Position numbers and translations under genes: made by a program. From an uncultured Thermomicrobiales bacterium (lineage in GTDB: Bacteria; Chloroflexota; Chloroflexia; Thermomicrobiales; UBA6265), in assembly GCA_902806355.1 (NCBI GenBank), contig CADCWI010000043.1, forward strand, positions 1 to 32,496: 32,496 nucleotides of DNA, given 5' to 3'. Shown here one piece after another: positions 16,184 to 23,410 of this stretch (the first letter of the stretch is position 1; each line of letters starts with the position of its first letter). Under the pieces are notes generated by a model, which saw nothing but the letters and a program-made list of their open reading frames with translations, was not told where the DNA came from and did no database searches.

Positions 16184-16854
16184 GCGGGCAGAGCAAACCC
16201 GCAGTGCCGGTAGTATCCCGCGATGTCGGTTGAGGTAACCTGCGCGAGGCCGTCGCCGATGGCATCCACCAACGGGTCGAACGCGCGTGCCGCAGCCCCG
16301 CGTAGATACGTCTTGAGCTTGGCGAAGACCAGCTCGATCGGGTTGAAGTCCGGTGAGTAGGCCGGCAGGTAGCGTACCTGGCAGCCGGCCGCCTCGACCG
16401 CTGGCCGCACTGCCGCGTGGCGATGAACACTGAGATTGTCGAGCACGATCGTCGTGCCCGGCCGCAGGGTGGGCAGGAGCCAGTCGCGCAGCCATGGCAC
16501 GAAGACGGCACTATCGATCGCACCCTCGATCGCGAGCGGCGCCGCGATGCCGGTCGGCGTCAGCGCCGCCAGGCAACTCACGTTCGGCCCATGGTTGCGG
16601 GGCACGACACCAGTCGCCCGTGCTCCGCGCGGGGCGCGGGCCCGCGTTCGGGTCAGACTGGTATGGGTGCTCGTCTCATCGAGAAAGACGAGGGTGGTGG
16701 GATCAATGCTGGCCACCTCGGTTCGCCACGCCGCGCGCGCCGGCTCATCGCGTTCGCTCGCCATCAGGCTCTTTTTTTGAGCGGCAGCCCCAGCCGGGTC
16801 AGCGCCCGGCTCATCGTCGCCGTGCTGACCGGCGGGTGACCGGTCGCCGCCCAT
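16162..16854 (-). CDS. IS630 transposase, OrfB (DDE catalytic part, expressed by frameshift)
   Basis: The open frame holds the RNase-H-like DDE domain. The first Asp is in LVFLDETSTHTSLTRTR, the second in TTIVLDNLSVHRH, and the acidic third residue in LPAYSPDFNPIELVFAKLK, all typical of IS630 and Tc1-type enzymes. The apparent ATG at 16854 lies within OrfA, in a different reading frame. The real product is probably the OrfA-OrfB fusion made by a -1 slip on the A7 run, joining ...LPLKK to KSLMASERDEPAR.... Its stop lies inside the terminal repeat and overlaps the ATG of the dinB-like gene. No catalytic residue appears lost. Confidence 0.88.
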   Translation of the reverse strand: MGGDRSPAGQHGDDEPGADPAGAAAQKKSLMASERDEPARAAWRTEVASIDPTTLVFLDETSTHTSLTRTRARAPRGARATGVVPRNHGPNVSCLAALTPTGIAAPLAIEGAIDSAVFVPWLRDWLLPTLRPGTTIVLDNLSVHRHAAVRPAVEAAGCQVRYLPAYSPDFNPIELVFAKLKTYLRGAAARAFDPLVDAIGDGLAQVTSTDIAGYYRHCGFALPAPDEQPT

Positions 16855-17117
16855 TGGGCACAGTGCTCGGCCAAGGTGGCGTCAGGGTGCGCGAGCACTT
16901 GAGCGCGCAGGAACGGTTCGTCGGTGTCGCCGATCTTCCGCGGACCGCCCGGGAAGGTTGCCGGTTCGAGCGACTCCCCGGCCGCCTGCTTGCGCTTCCA
17001 GCGCCTCAGACTGCTGGTGCTGACGCCGGTCGTACGGGCGATCTCAACCGCCGACAGACCCGACGCCATGGCCTGCAGCAGTCGCTCACGACGATCGCGG
17101 GAGTACCCTCGTGCCAT
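16764..17117 (-). CDS. IS630 transposase, OrfA (helix-turn-helix part)
   Basis: About 117 residues from the ATG at 17117. The N-terminus (MARGYSRDRRERLLQAMASG) leads into a helix-turn-helix of the IS630 type (LSAVEIARTTGVSTSSLRRWKRK), followed by a second winged or homeodomain-like segment ending STATMSRALTRLGLPLKKRA. It binds the element's ends. The frame ends right after the A7 run (T7 on the plus strand at 16772-16778). A one-base backward slip there would join it to OrfB to give a full transposase of about 340 residues. The frame is open further upstream to 17324, but that part lies outside the element and is not part of the gene. Confidence 0.85.
   Translation of the reverse strand: MARGYSRDRRERLLQAMASGLSAVEIARTTGVSTSSLRRWKRKQAAGESLEPATFPGGPRKIGDTDEPFLRAQVLAHPDATLAEHCAQWAATGHPPVSTATMSRALTRLGLPLKKRA
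16772..16778 (-). other. Slippery A7 run for transposase frameshifting
   Basis: Seven T on the plus strand, A7 in the mRNA sense. A -1 slip here fuses OrfA to OrfB. Programmed slippage of this kind is known in IS630-family elements. A simple one-base indel is the alternative. Confidence 0.65.
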
Positions 17118-17128
17118 GCCACCACTGT

Positions 17129-17159
17129 GCCAGCCGGTCAACCAACCTGCAACACACTC
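17129..17159 (-). repeat. IS630 terminal inverted repeat, transposase 5' side
   Basis: Read on the minus strand it starts GAGTGTGTTGC and ends GGCTGGC, matching the other end. The transposase start codon lies 11 bases inside it. Confidence 0.85.
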
Positions 17160-17165
17160 TATGGG

Positions 17166-17182
17166 CAAGCGATGTCCTCCTT
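17166..17182 (-). promoter_or_regulatory. Stranded ribosome-binding site and TTG start of the dinB-like gene
   Basis: On the minus strand AAGGAGG (17176-17182) is followed after 7 bases by TTG CCC ATA. The TA of ATA (17160-17161) is the IS630 target. Across the element the frame resumes as AGA TCC CTG of the dinB-like gene. The rest of the gap up to 17385 shows no gene. It is the original leader of this gene, after the MocA-like gene. Confidence 0.75.
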
Positions 17183-17385
17183 GCGCACAGACCCAGAGCG
17201 TACGCCAGCGAGTGAGCCACAGAGCGAAGCACGCCGACTCCGTAGCGTGTCCAAAGCTTTTCGACATCGAAAGCGGGCTATGGGTGAGGGTGGTGAATGT
17301 CCTGACCGCGGTGATGCACCACAATCAGTCTTGGTCAAACTACTCGGAGTGAAGGTCGGGTTGGCCGGATGATTGCGTCCGGAGG

Positions 17386-18009
17386 TTAATCTGAGTTCAA
17401 CAAGCCTTCGCGCAGCATCGCGGCGTATGCTTCGTCGGTGTCAACGTCAGCCGGGGGCAATGTCCTGCCGTCGGCGACGATCGTGACCCGATCACCATAG
17501 GACCGGATCACATCCCGTGCGCCCTTGTCACCGGTGATCGCCTGGAGCGCATCGAACGTCTCCACGCCGAACAGGACGGGGTGGCTCCGGATTTCGCCAT
17601 ACGCCGTCATCACGATCGGCGCCCGCGTTGCCCGCCTCTTCTCCATCAGGGCGTCGATCGTCGCGACGCGAATGCCGGGTTGGTCGGCGAGGAGCACGAT
17701 GATCGCGTCAGTTTCAAGGGGAAGGCTGCGGAGACCTGCGATCAGCGAGGTGCTCTGCCCCTCGGCGTAATCAGGATTGAATGTGTCCGTGACGTTGTAC
17801 GGCGAGATCGCGGCCCGGATGGTTTCCGCTTCGTGTCCGACGACGACGGTCACCGAATCCAGGCCGGATGCCAGTGCCCGCTCGACGACGTGCGCGATCA
17901 GGGGCTTCTCTTCGACAAGGAGGAGCTGCTTCGGACGGCCGAGCCGCCGGGACATCCCCGCCCCGAGGACGACTCCCCGGATTGGCTCGAACGCCGGGTG
18001 TTGCGCCAC
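17386..18009 (-). CDS. MocA/MobA-like nucleotidyltransferase
   Basis: 207 residues of the GT-A-fold nucleotidyltransferase family that includes MocA (molybdopterin cytidylyltransferase). The N-terminus has the nucleotide-binding LGAGMSRRLGRPKQLL. VVVGHEAETIRAAI, NPDYAEGQSTSLIAGL, the metal-binding VLLADQPGI and the substrate part RSHPVLFG and GDKGARDVI follow. The combination with ADQPG and GDKGAR is the MocA/YgfJ pattern rather than MobA. It would add CMP to the pterin cofactor for xanthine-oxidase-family enzymes. The start is a GTG one base after the upstream XdhC-family stop, so it belongs to the same operon as the two XdhC genes and the CoxE-like gene. This context supports the molybdenum role. 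Confidence 0.88.
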   Translation of the reverse strand: MAQHPAFEPIRGVVLGAGMSRRLGRPKQLLLVEEKPLIAHVVERALASGLDSVTVVVGHEAETIRAAISPYNVTDTFNPDYAEGQSTSLIAGLRSLPLETDAIIVLLADQPGIRVATIDALMEKRRATRAPIVMTAYGEIRSHPVLFGVETFDALQAITGDKGARDVIRSYGDRVTIVADGRTLPPADVDTDEAYAAMLREGLLNSD

Positions 18010-18010
18010 C

Positions 18011-18811
18011 TCAATCGCTTTCGCCCCGGATGCGTCCGCTCGCGGCGGTCAACGCACCGCCATTGCGTCCGTACCGGGTGGCGATGATTTCGCCAAGGAT
18101 GCTGATCGCCATCTCCTCTGGCGTCTGCCCGCCGATGTCGAGCCCGATCGGTCCGTGAACTCGGGCGAGATCGTTATCGCTGACGCCATTGCTGACGAGT
18201 CGCTCTCGCCGGTCCGCATTCGTCTTGCGACTGCCCACCGCACCGATGTAACGGGCAGGTGTCCCCAGCGCACCGAGGAGCGCGGGCTCATCGAACTTCG
18301 GGTCATGCGTGAGGATCGCAATCGCAGTGCTCGGATGGATGTCAAGGTCAGGGAACGCATCATCCGGCCAGGCCACGATCAGCCGATCGACATCGGGGAA
18401 TCGCTCCCGCGTCGCCAAGGTACGCCGGGCATCGACGACCGTCACCAGATACCCCAGGTCTCTGGCGTACCTGGCGAGCGGCTGGGCCACATGCACCGCG
18501 CCGAAGATGATCAGCTGTGGCGGCGAGGGATAGGCGTCGATGAAGACATCGACACTTGAACCCGACGCATCCTGGAACGAGCGCACTTCGGACCGCTCTG
18601 CCAAAAGAGCTTCGCTGGCCGCCTCATGGAAAGCCTCATCGAGCTCGGAAGAGCCCAGGGTTCCCTCGACGTGCTCTTCCGAAACGAGCATCTTGACGCC
18701 GACAGGTTCACCCCGCACGATCGTTCCGACCACGACCGGAACCCGTTGGGCGACGAGTTCCCGGACGCGATCGAACATGGATCTGGAGCCGTCAGCAGGT
18801 TCGTCAGCCAC
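18011..18811 (-). CDS. XdhC-family molybdoenzyme maturation protein (with C-terminal Rossmann domain)
   Basis: 266 residues from the GTG at 18811, which overlaps the end of the upstream XdhC gene by 8 bases and has GAGG just ahead. The first 95 residues are a partial XdhC/CoxI-type domain. From about 98 to 250 there is the XdhC Rossmann domain, with QLIIFGAVHVAQPLARYARDLGY, VTVVDARRTLATRERFP, ILTHDPKFD and GAVGSRKTNADRRERL, ending in IGLDIGGQTPEEMAISILGEI. XdhC proteins bind molybdenum cofactor and help insert the sulphurated form into xanthine-dehydrogenase-type enzymes. The frame is open upstream to 18871, but that would lengthen the overlap without a better start. Confidence 0.88.
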   Translation of the reverse strand: MADEPADGSRSMFDRVRELVAQRVPVVVGTIVRGEPVGVKMLVSEEHVEGTLGSSELDEAFHEAASEALLAERSEVRSFQDASGSSVDVFIDAYPSPPQLIIFGAVHVAQPLARYARDLGYLVTVVDARRTLATRERFPDVDRLIVAWPDDAFPDLDIHPSTAIAILTHDPKFDEPALLGALGTPARYIGAVGSRKTNADRRERLVSNGVSDNDLARVHGPIGLDIGGQTPEEMAISILGEIIATRYGRNGGALTAASGRIRGESD

Positions 18812-19127
18812 GGGTGTCCTCGACTGGTTCGACGAACACCTCGATCGTGCCACCACAAGCCAGCCCGACATCCCAGGCCATGTCGTCGGTGATGCCGTAT
18901 CGCACCAAGCGTGGTGTACCGGACCGCAGCACCTCGCGCGCCTCCATCACCACCGCGTTCTCGACGCACCCACCGCTCACCGACCCGGCGAGCTCACCCT
19001 TGGCGGTGACCGCCATCCGGGCGCCGACGGGCCGAGGGGCGGAGCCTTCGACCGACACGACCGTGGCGACCGCGACCTGCTTGCCTTCTGCCCGCCATGT
19101 ATCGATTTCCGGAAGCCATTCGCTCAT
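18804..19127 (-). CDS. Short XdhC/CoxI-domain protein
   Basis: 107 residues holding only the N-terminal XdhC/CoxI domain. The ATG at 19127 has AAAGGA 7-8 bases upstream. VAVATVVSVEGSAPRPVGARMAV, SGSVSGGCVENAVV-like residues (ELAGSVSGGCVENAVV) and GLACGGTIEVFVEP are the domain's hallmarks. The two cysteine-containing loops, GGCVE and ACGG, are the conserved ones. Paired with the longer XdhC downstream, it makes the split XdhC arrangement seen beside CO-dehydrogenase-type operons. It acts in cofactor delivery, presumably as a partner of the downstream protein. The frame continues to 19412 but overlaps the CoxE-like gene, so the longer form is rejected. Confidence 0.85.
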   Translation of the reverse strand: MSEWLPEIDTWRAEGKQVAVATVVSVEGSAPRPVGARMAVTAKGELAGSVSGGCVENAVVMEAREVLRSGTPRLVRYGITDDMAWDVGLACGGTIEVFVEPVEDTRG

Positions 19128-19150
19128 CGTCGTTCCTTTCCGTGCTCGAC

Positions 19151-20473
19151 CTAGATTCGTGGTTGCGGATGCACCGCCCGCGTGGTGCCGTATCCGCGTA
19201 CCGGAGGCGTATCCTCGACGGCGCTGAGCAGGTATGCGAGCGCTTCCATGCTCTGCAGATTGTGAATTGGCAGGAAGTGATCCACATGCGGCAGCGCCGC
19301 CCGGATTCCCTGTGTCAACGGCTGATACCCTGGCGCGCCGAGAAGGGGATTTAGCCAGATCACACGGCGGCAGGAACGTTGCAGGCGGCCCATTTCCGTT
19401 CCCAGCAGCCACGGATCGCCGCGGTCCCAGCCGTCACTGATGATCACCACCGTCGCGCCGGACCGCAGCACTCGGCGGCTCCAGAGATAGTTGAAGTTCT
19501 TGATCGCCTCACCGATCCGTGTGCCTCCGGCCCAGTCGTCGACGGAAGCGACCACATCCTGGATCGCGGCGTCCACGTCGCGCCGGCGAAGCTCCCGCGT
19601 GATCCGCGTCAGCCGGGTGCCGAAGACGAACACCTCGACGCTATCGAGACCATGTTCTAGCGCGTGGACGAATCGCAACAAGAGCCGGGAGTACCGATCC
19701 ATCGAACCGGAGATGTCACAGATCAGCACCAGCGGACGCATTCGCTCCTTGCGCCTGCGCCACTTGAGCTCGATCGGCATACCGCCCTGGCGGAGCGCGC
19801 CGCGCAACGTCGCCCGGTGATCGATCGCCGTGCCATGCAGCGCGCGCTGCATCCGCCGGGTCTTGCGAGTTCCCAGACGCCAGTCCATCGCATCGATCAT
19901 CCGGCGCGCCTCTGCGATCTCCTCGTCCGAAAACTGCGAGAAGTCTTTCTTGCGGAGTGCCTCGCTGGCACTGAAGATCAGGACATCCTCAGCGGGCACC
20001 TCGTAATCTTCGGCCTCGCCGATATCCGCCGCGTTGTCGATCCCCTCGATGGCGAGTGTCGTGCGTTCGGATTCCGCTCCCTGTCCCGCTTCGCCCTGCC
20101 GGCCCTGGTCCCGTCGCTTGGGCGGGTCGGGAAGCCCGACGGTTTCGTCATCTCCGCCGATCGCTTCCGAGAACAGTGGCGCCTCCTGAGTGACCAGGTC
20201 CCGCCAGAACCGCGCAAACTCGGCATTGAACAAGGGAATCTGCTCGGGACGCGTAACGAGCGTCGCCTTGGCGGCACTGTACAGGTCGTCACGCCGCTTC
20301 ACGTCGATCGCATCGATCGCGTCGACCATGCCCAGGATTTGTCCCGGCCCGATTGGCATCCCCGCCGATCGCAGACGACGCCCGAACTGCAGCAGGTTGC
20401 CCGAGATCCGCTGAGCCTGCACCCGCGACAGGTCGGCCATCCCCGGACCCTGCCCATTGCCATTCGGGATCAC
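19151..20473 (-). CDS. CoxE-like VWA-domain protein
   Basis: 440 residues from a GTG at 20473. An ATG at 20440 is an alternative. The C-terminal half is a von Willebrand A domain with an intact metal site: DISGSMDRYS at about 253-262, VFVFGTRLTRI, and the second-site ISDGWDRGD. The N-terminal half is the helical region typical of CoxE, containing NAEFARFWRD and a charged Gln/Gly-rich linker. In CO dehydrogenase maturation, CoxE works with the MoxR-type ATPase CoxD to build the Mo/Cu active site. Here the ATPase gene lies directly upstream, with one base between its stop and this GTG. XdhC and MocA-like genes follow. No CO dehydrogenase subunit gene is visible. Confidence 0.88.
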   Translation of the reverse strand: MIPNGNGQGPGMADLSRVQAQRISGNLLQFGRRLRSAGMPIGPGQILGMVDAIDAIDVKRRDDLYSAAKATLVTRPEQIPLFNAEFARFWRDLVTQEAPLFSEAIGGDDETVGLPDPPKRRDQGRQGEAGQGAESERTTLAIEGIDNAADIGEAEDYEVPAEDVLIFSASEALRKKDFSQFSDEEIAEARRMIDAMDWRLGTRKTRRMQRALHGTAIDHRATLRGALRQGGMPIELKWRRRKERMRPLVLICDISGSMDRYSRLLLRFVHALEHGLDSVEVFVFGTRLTRITRELRRRDVDAAIQDVVASVDDWAGGTRIGEAIKNFNYLWSRRVLRSGATVVIISDGWDRGDPWLLGTEMGRLQRSCRRVIWLNPLLGAPGYQPLTQGIRAALPHVDHFLPIHNLQSMEALAYLLSAVEDTPPVRGYGTTRAVHPQPRI

Positions 20474-20474
20474 G

Positions 20475-21425
20475 TTAGCTCGCCGTTCCCGAGGACTGGA
20501 CCGCCCTCGCAATCAGCCGGTGTGCGACATCGCCACGGACCTTCTCCACGTCCTCCTGGTACTTGAGGACGACGCCCAGCGTATCCTCGACGACGTTGTC
20601 GTTGAGATCCGAGGACCCCAGGGCGAGCAGCGCCTGCGCCCAGTCCAGCGTCTCCGCCATCCCTGGCGACTTGAAGAGGTCGACTTCTCGCAGCCCTTGG
20701 GTGAAGGCGCAGATTTGCCGTGCCAGGCGCTCAGACGCCTGCGGCACCTTAGTCGAAAGGATCCTGAGTTCCTTCTGGTAATCGGGGAAATCGATCCAGT
20801 AGTAGAGACACCGCCGCTTTAACGCGTCGTGGATCTCCCGCGTGCGGTTGGAGGTCAGGATGACGATCGGCACGTGTTCCGCGCGGATCGTCCCGAGCTC
20901 CGGCACGGTGACCTGGAAGTCGGAGAGCAGCTCCAGGAGAAACGCTTCCAGTTCCTGATCGGCGCGATCGACCTCGTCTATGAGCAGAACCGGTGATTGC
21001 GTATGCGATGCATCGATCGCTTGCAGCAGGGGCCGTTTCAGCAAAAATTCTTCCCCAAACAGGTTCTGCCGGATGACGTCCTGGTCGAGGCCGGTCGAGG
21101 CTTCCAGCGATCGGAGATAGAGCATCTGGCGGGGATAGTCCCACTCATAGATGGCGGAGCTGGCGTCCAACCCTTCGTAGCACTGCAGACGGATCAGCGG
21201 GGCACCCAGCGCCGATGCAAGAACCTTGGCGATCTCGGTCTTGCCCACACCCGCTTCACCCTCGAGCAGAAGCGGCTTCTGCAACTGGAGGGTCAGGAAC
21301 AGGGTAGTGGCTAGCCCCCGATCCGCCACGTACTGTTCGTCCCGTAGCGCCTTTTCCAATGCATCGACGCTCACGTATCCACGCCCGGCCGCAACAGCGG
21401 CCGTGGTTTCGGCTAATTCACTCAA
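20475..21425 (-). CDS. MoxR-family AAA+ ATPase (CoxD-like)
   Basis: 316 residues from the TTG at 21425, which has GAGAGG 6 bases upstream and gives the usual MoxR length. The frame is open to 21746, with an ATG at 21530 that would overlap the end of tsaB. The Walker A is GEAGVGKT (about 56-63), the Walker B VLLIDEVDRAD, and sensor 1 is in VILTSNRTREIHDALKRRC with the arginine finger. These ATPases act as chaperones that remodel metalloenzymes, usually with a VWA partner. The next gene is that partner (CoxE-like), which points to CoxD-type function in molybdenum-enzyme assembly. tsaB lies 82 bp upstream on the same strand and may share the promoter. Confidence 0.88.
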   Translation of the reverse strand: MSELAETTAAVAAGRGYVSVDALEKALRDEQYVADRGLATTLFLTLQLQKPLLLEGEAGVGKTEIAKVLASALGAPLIRLQCYEGLDASSAIYEWDYPRQMLYLRSLEASTGLDQDVIRQNLFGEEFLLKRPLLQAIDASHTQSPVLLIDEVDRADQELEAFLLELLSDFQVTVPELGTIRAEHVPIVILTSNRTREIHDALKRRCLYYWIDFPDYQKELRILSTKVPQASERLARQICAFTQGLREVDLFKSPGMAETLDWAQALLALGSSDLNDNVVEDTLGVVLKYQEDVEKVRGDVAHRLIARAVQSSGTAS

Positions 21426-21507
21426 CAGGAACCTCTCTCGTGCATGAATACATGATGCCGCGGCGAGCAGATCCGAGCCGCGCTTACGATAAGTATCTTC
21501 GAGGGTG

Positions 21508-22233
21508 TCAACGTCCTCCAGATTGCCCATGCAGGTAGACCGGCTCGATCGCGACCGGGTCGTCCACATCGCCGCGCCGCCATCGCTCCCACGCCAGTTT
21601 GGCCAGCGACGACGGACGACGAGTGCCAGCGGTGACGGGGACCATTCGCGGGTGTACCACCCCGAGGCGCTTTCGTTGGTCTGGCAGCAATTCCCCGGCG
21701 AGCAGGTATTCGGGATGCTCGGACAGCACGGCAGCAAGCTCTTCAAGCGAGGAGTTCACAGGGGCACCGATGCCTTCCCCCGCTTCCTTGACTGCCCACA
21801 CCACGCGCGCCCGACCAGCGGGAAGCGTCACCAGCACCGGTGTGCAAGCTGAGCCGTACGGCTCGGCGGCGACAGCCAGGGTCGATATCCCGATGATCAC
21901 GCGATCCGACAGAACCGCCAGTCCCTTCGCGATACTCAACCCGACGCGCAGTCCGGTGAATGTGCCGGGCCCGATCGCGACTCCAATCGCGGCGACATCG
22001 CCCAGCGACACCCCGCATGACGCAAGGAGCCACTCGACCGAGGGCAGTATGGTCACCGTCTGCTGCCGGCCCGCCGGCCAGGACAGCTCCGCAATGCTGA
22101 CGCCATCGAGCAGGGCAATCCCGGCTTGTTCTGATGCCGTATCGATTGCCAGGAGCCACCGGCCCTGGACATCGCCGCTTTCGTGTTCGCGCGCGTCGGG
22201 TTGTAGCGATGGGGTCGTCACGTTCAGGTCCAT
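21508..22233 (-). CDS. tsaB: tRNA t6A biosynthesis protein TsaB
   Basis: 241 residues of the ASKHA-fold protein that, with TsaD, TsaE and TsaC, places threonylcarbamoyl on A37 of tRNAs reading ANN codons. The N-terminal nucleotide-fold strand is LLAIDTASEQAGIALL, followed by the TsaB hallmark AIGPGTFTGLRVGLSIAKGLA and ISTLAVAAE. The metal-ligand histidines of the catalytic paralogue TsaD are absent, as expected. The first 25 residues are extra to the usual start and poorly conserved-looking. The ATG at 22233 has no strong ribosome-binding site. It heads a leftward series with the molybdenum maturation genes, while tsaE lies 3.7 kb away in another operon. Confidence 0.92.
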   Translation of the reverse strand: MDLNVTTPSLQPDAREHESGDVQGRWLLAIDTASEQAGIALLDGVSIAELSWPAGRQQTVTILPSVEWLLASCGVSLGDVAAIGVAIGPGTFTGLRVGLSIAKGLAVLSDRVIIGISTLAVAAEPYGSACTPVLVTLPAGRARVVWAVKEAGEGIGAPVNSSLEELAAVLSEHPEYLLAGELLPDQRKRLGVVHPRMVPVTAGTRRPSSLAKLAWERWRRGDVDDPVAIEPVYLHGQSGGR

Positions 22234-22416
22234 CCCGTATGCATCTTGCGCTGATGTTAGTATGGGTTCAACCTTTGCGAGACATTGCTGCGTCTATTCT
22301 CTATGTTGCCAGTGCGGCTGAATGCGGAGCGCTGGATCATGGCAAACCACATGCGTTTGTCGTCGCACGACTCACGTCGACAACATCCCGAAAAGCAACT
22401 CGCTCACTGCTTCGTG

Positions 22417-22429
22417 ACCGTTGAACGGT
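22417..22429. promoter_or_regulatory. 13-bp palindrome before the sugar ABC operon, candidate operator
   Basis: ACCGTT-G-AACGGT lies one base before the ribosome-binding site (GAGG, 22431-22434) of the first permease gene. In mRNA it could also form a small hairpin. It uses the same hexamers as the palindrome at 14023-14036 in opposite order. I could not pick a firm promoter between 22234 and 22416. Confidence 0.4.
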
Positions 22430-22441
22430 TGAGGAAAGATC

Positions 22442-23410
22442 ATGGCAAGCACGAGAGGTATCGCTGAAGCGCCGTCCTACGGCGAGGTTAGCGTTCAAGC
22501 CAGATCGCGCTCCCTGCGCGACAGACTGGCGACCAAGGAATGGGCGATCTTTCTCCTGTTCATCTTCCCGAATTTCCTGTTCCTGCTGCTTTTCACCTAC
22601 TGGCCGATGTGGGAAAACGTCCGCCTCAGCCTGCAGAGCACCGACCTCCTCGCATTCAGTGGCGCCAACGAGTTCGTGGGACTCGAGAACTATCAGTACA
22701 TGTTCAACAACCGGACCTTCCGGTTGGTCCTGCGAAACACCGCCATCTTTCTCATCGCCAGTGTCGCCTTGACGATGGCGTTCGGTCTGCTCGTCGCACT
22801 GCTCCTCAATCTCAAACTGCGGTTTCGCACCGGCGTCCGGGCGGTGGTGTTTGCACCGACGCTCCTGTCTGGCGCGGCGATCGGGATTGTCTGGGCGTAT
22901 ATCTTCGATCCCCGATTCGGGCTGCTCGCCCAGGTGCTCGGCTGGTTCAATATCCCCTCGCCGCACTGGCTGGACCGTCCGGAGTGGGCGCTGCCCGCCG
23001 TCATCATCGTCTACGTTTGGAAGAATCTCGGCTTCGCGGCGGTGATCTTTCTCGCGGGACTCCAGGCGATCCCCCGGGATCTCTACGACGCGGCCAAGAT
23101 CGATGGCGCGAACGCATGGTGGCGCTTTAGATCGGTCACGATCCCGATGCTCTCCCCGATCTCCTTCTTCCTGCTCGTCACCTCCATCCTCGGGACGTTC
23201 CAGGCATTCGACATCCAGCAGGTCATGACGGCTGGCGGTCCCGCCTACTCCACCACCACGTTGGTGTACTACGTCTACGACCAGGGCTTCAGTCAGGGAG
23301 CGAATTTCGGACGGGCCGCTGCCGCCGCGATCGTCCTCTTCATCGCAATGTTGATTGTCACGATCATTCAGGTTCGCTTCACGGAGAAGAAGGTTCACTA
23401 CGATGGCTAG
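22442..23410 (+). CDS. ABC sugar-type importer permease, MalF/UgpA-like
   Basis: 322 residues with six predicted membrane helices after a 30-residue polar lead. The first helix is EWAIFLLFIFPNFLFLLLFTY. The cytoplasmic EAA loop that docks the ATPase reads LYDAAKIDGANAWWRFRSVTIPML, in agreement with the carbohydrate-uptake-1 class. TAGGPAYSTTTLVYYVYDQGF near the end is typical of the UgpA/MalF-type first permease. The ATG at 22442 has GAGG 7 bases upstream. The next permease gene overlaps it by 8 bases. Substrate: sugar, oligosaccharide or glycerol-3-phosphate; the sequence alone does not decide. Confidence 0.92.
   Translation: MASTRGIAEAPSYGEVSVQARSRSLRDRLATKEWAIFLLFIFPNFLFLLLFTYWPMWENVRLSLQSTDLLAFSGANEFVGLENYQYMFNNRTFRLVLRNTAIFLIASVALTMAFGLLVALLLNLKLRFRTGVRAVVFAPTLLSGAAIGIVWAYIFDPRFGLLAQVLGWFNIPSPHWLDRPEWALPAVIIVYVWKNLGFAAVIFLAGLQAIPRDLYDAAKIDGANAWWRFRSVTIPMLSPISFFLLVTSILGTFQAFDIQQVMTAGGPAYSTTTLVYYVYDQGFSQGANFGRAAAAAIVLFIAMLIVTIIQVRFTEKKVHYDG

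Larger units (their letters stand above)
16153..17159 (-). mobile_element. Complete IS630-family insertion sequence, 1007 bp
   Basis: The element is bounded by imperfect terminal inverted repeats (31 bases, 22 matching) at 16153-16183 and 17129-17159. It is flanked on each side by TA (16151-16152 and 17160-17161), the target duplicated by IS630/Tc1/mariner elements. It carries two overlapping frames, a helix-turn-helix part and a DDE catalytic part, read leftward and joined by an A7 slippery run. All catalytic motifs look intact, so it may still be active. Joining the flanks restores one TA and a continuous dinB-like gene with its ribosome-binding site, which supports the boundaries. Confidence 0.9.

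Noticed and set aside
17118..17324. N-terminal extension of the transposase OrfA frame
   Set aside because: It lies largely outside the IS terminal repeat, and the typical OrfA start is the ATG at 17117.
22234..22416. Promoter for the sugar ABC operon
   Set aside because: Several -10-like hexamers (TAGTAT 22258, TATTCT 22295) exist, but none has a -35 at a usable spacing.
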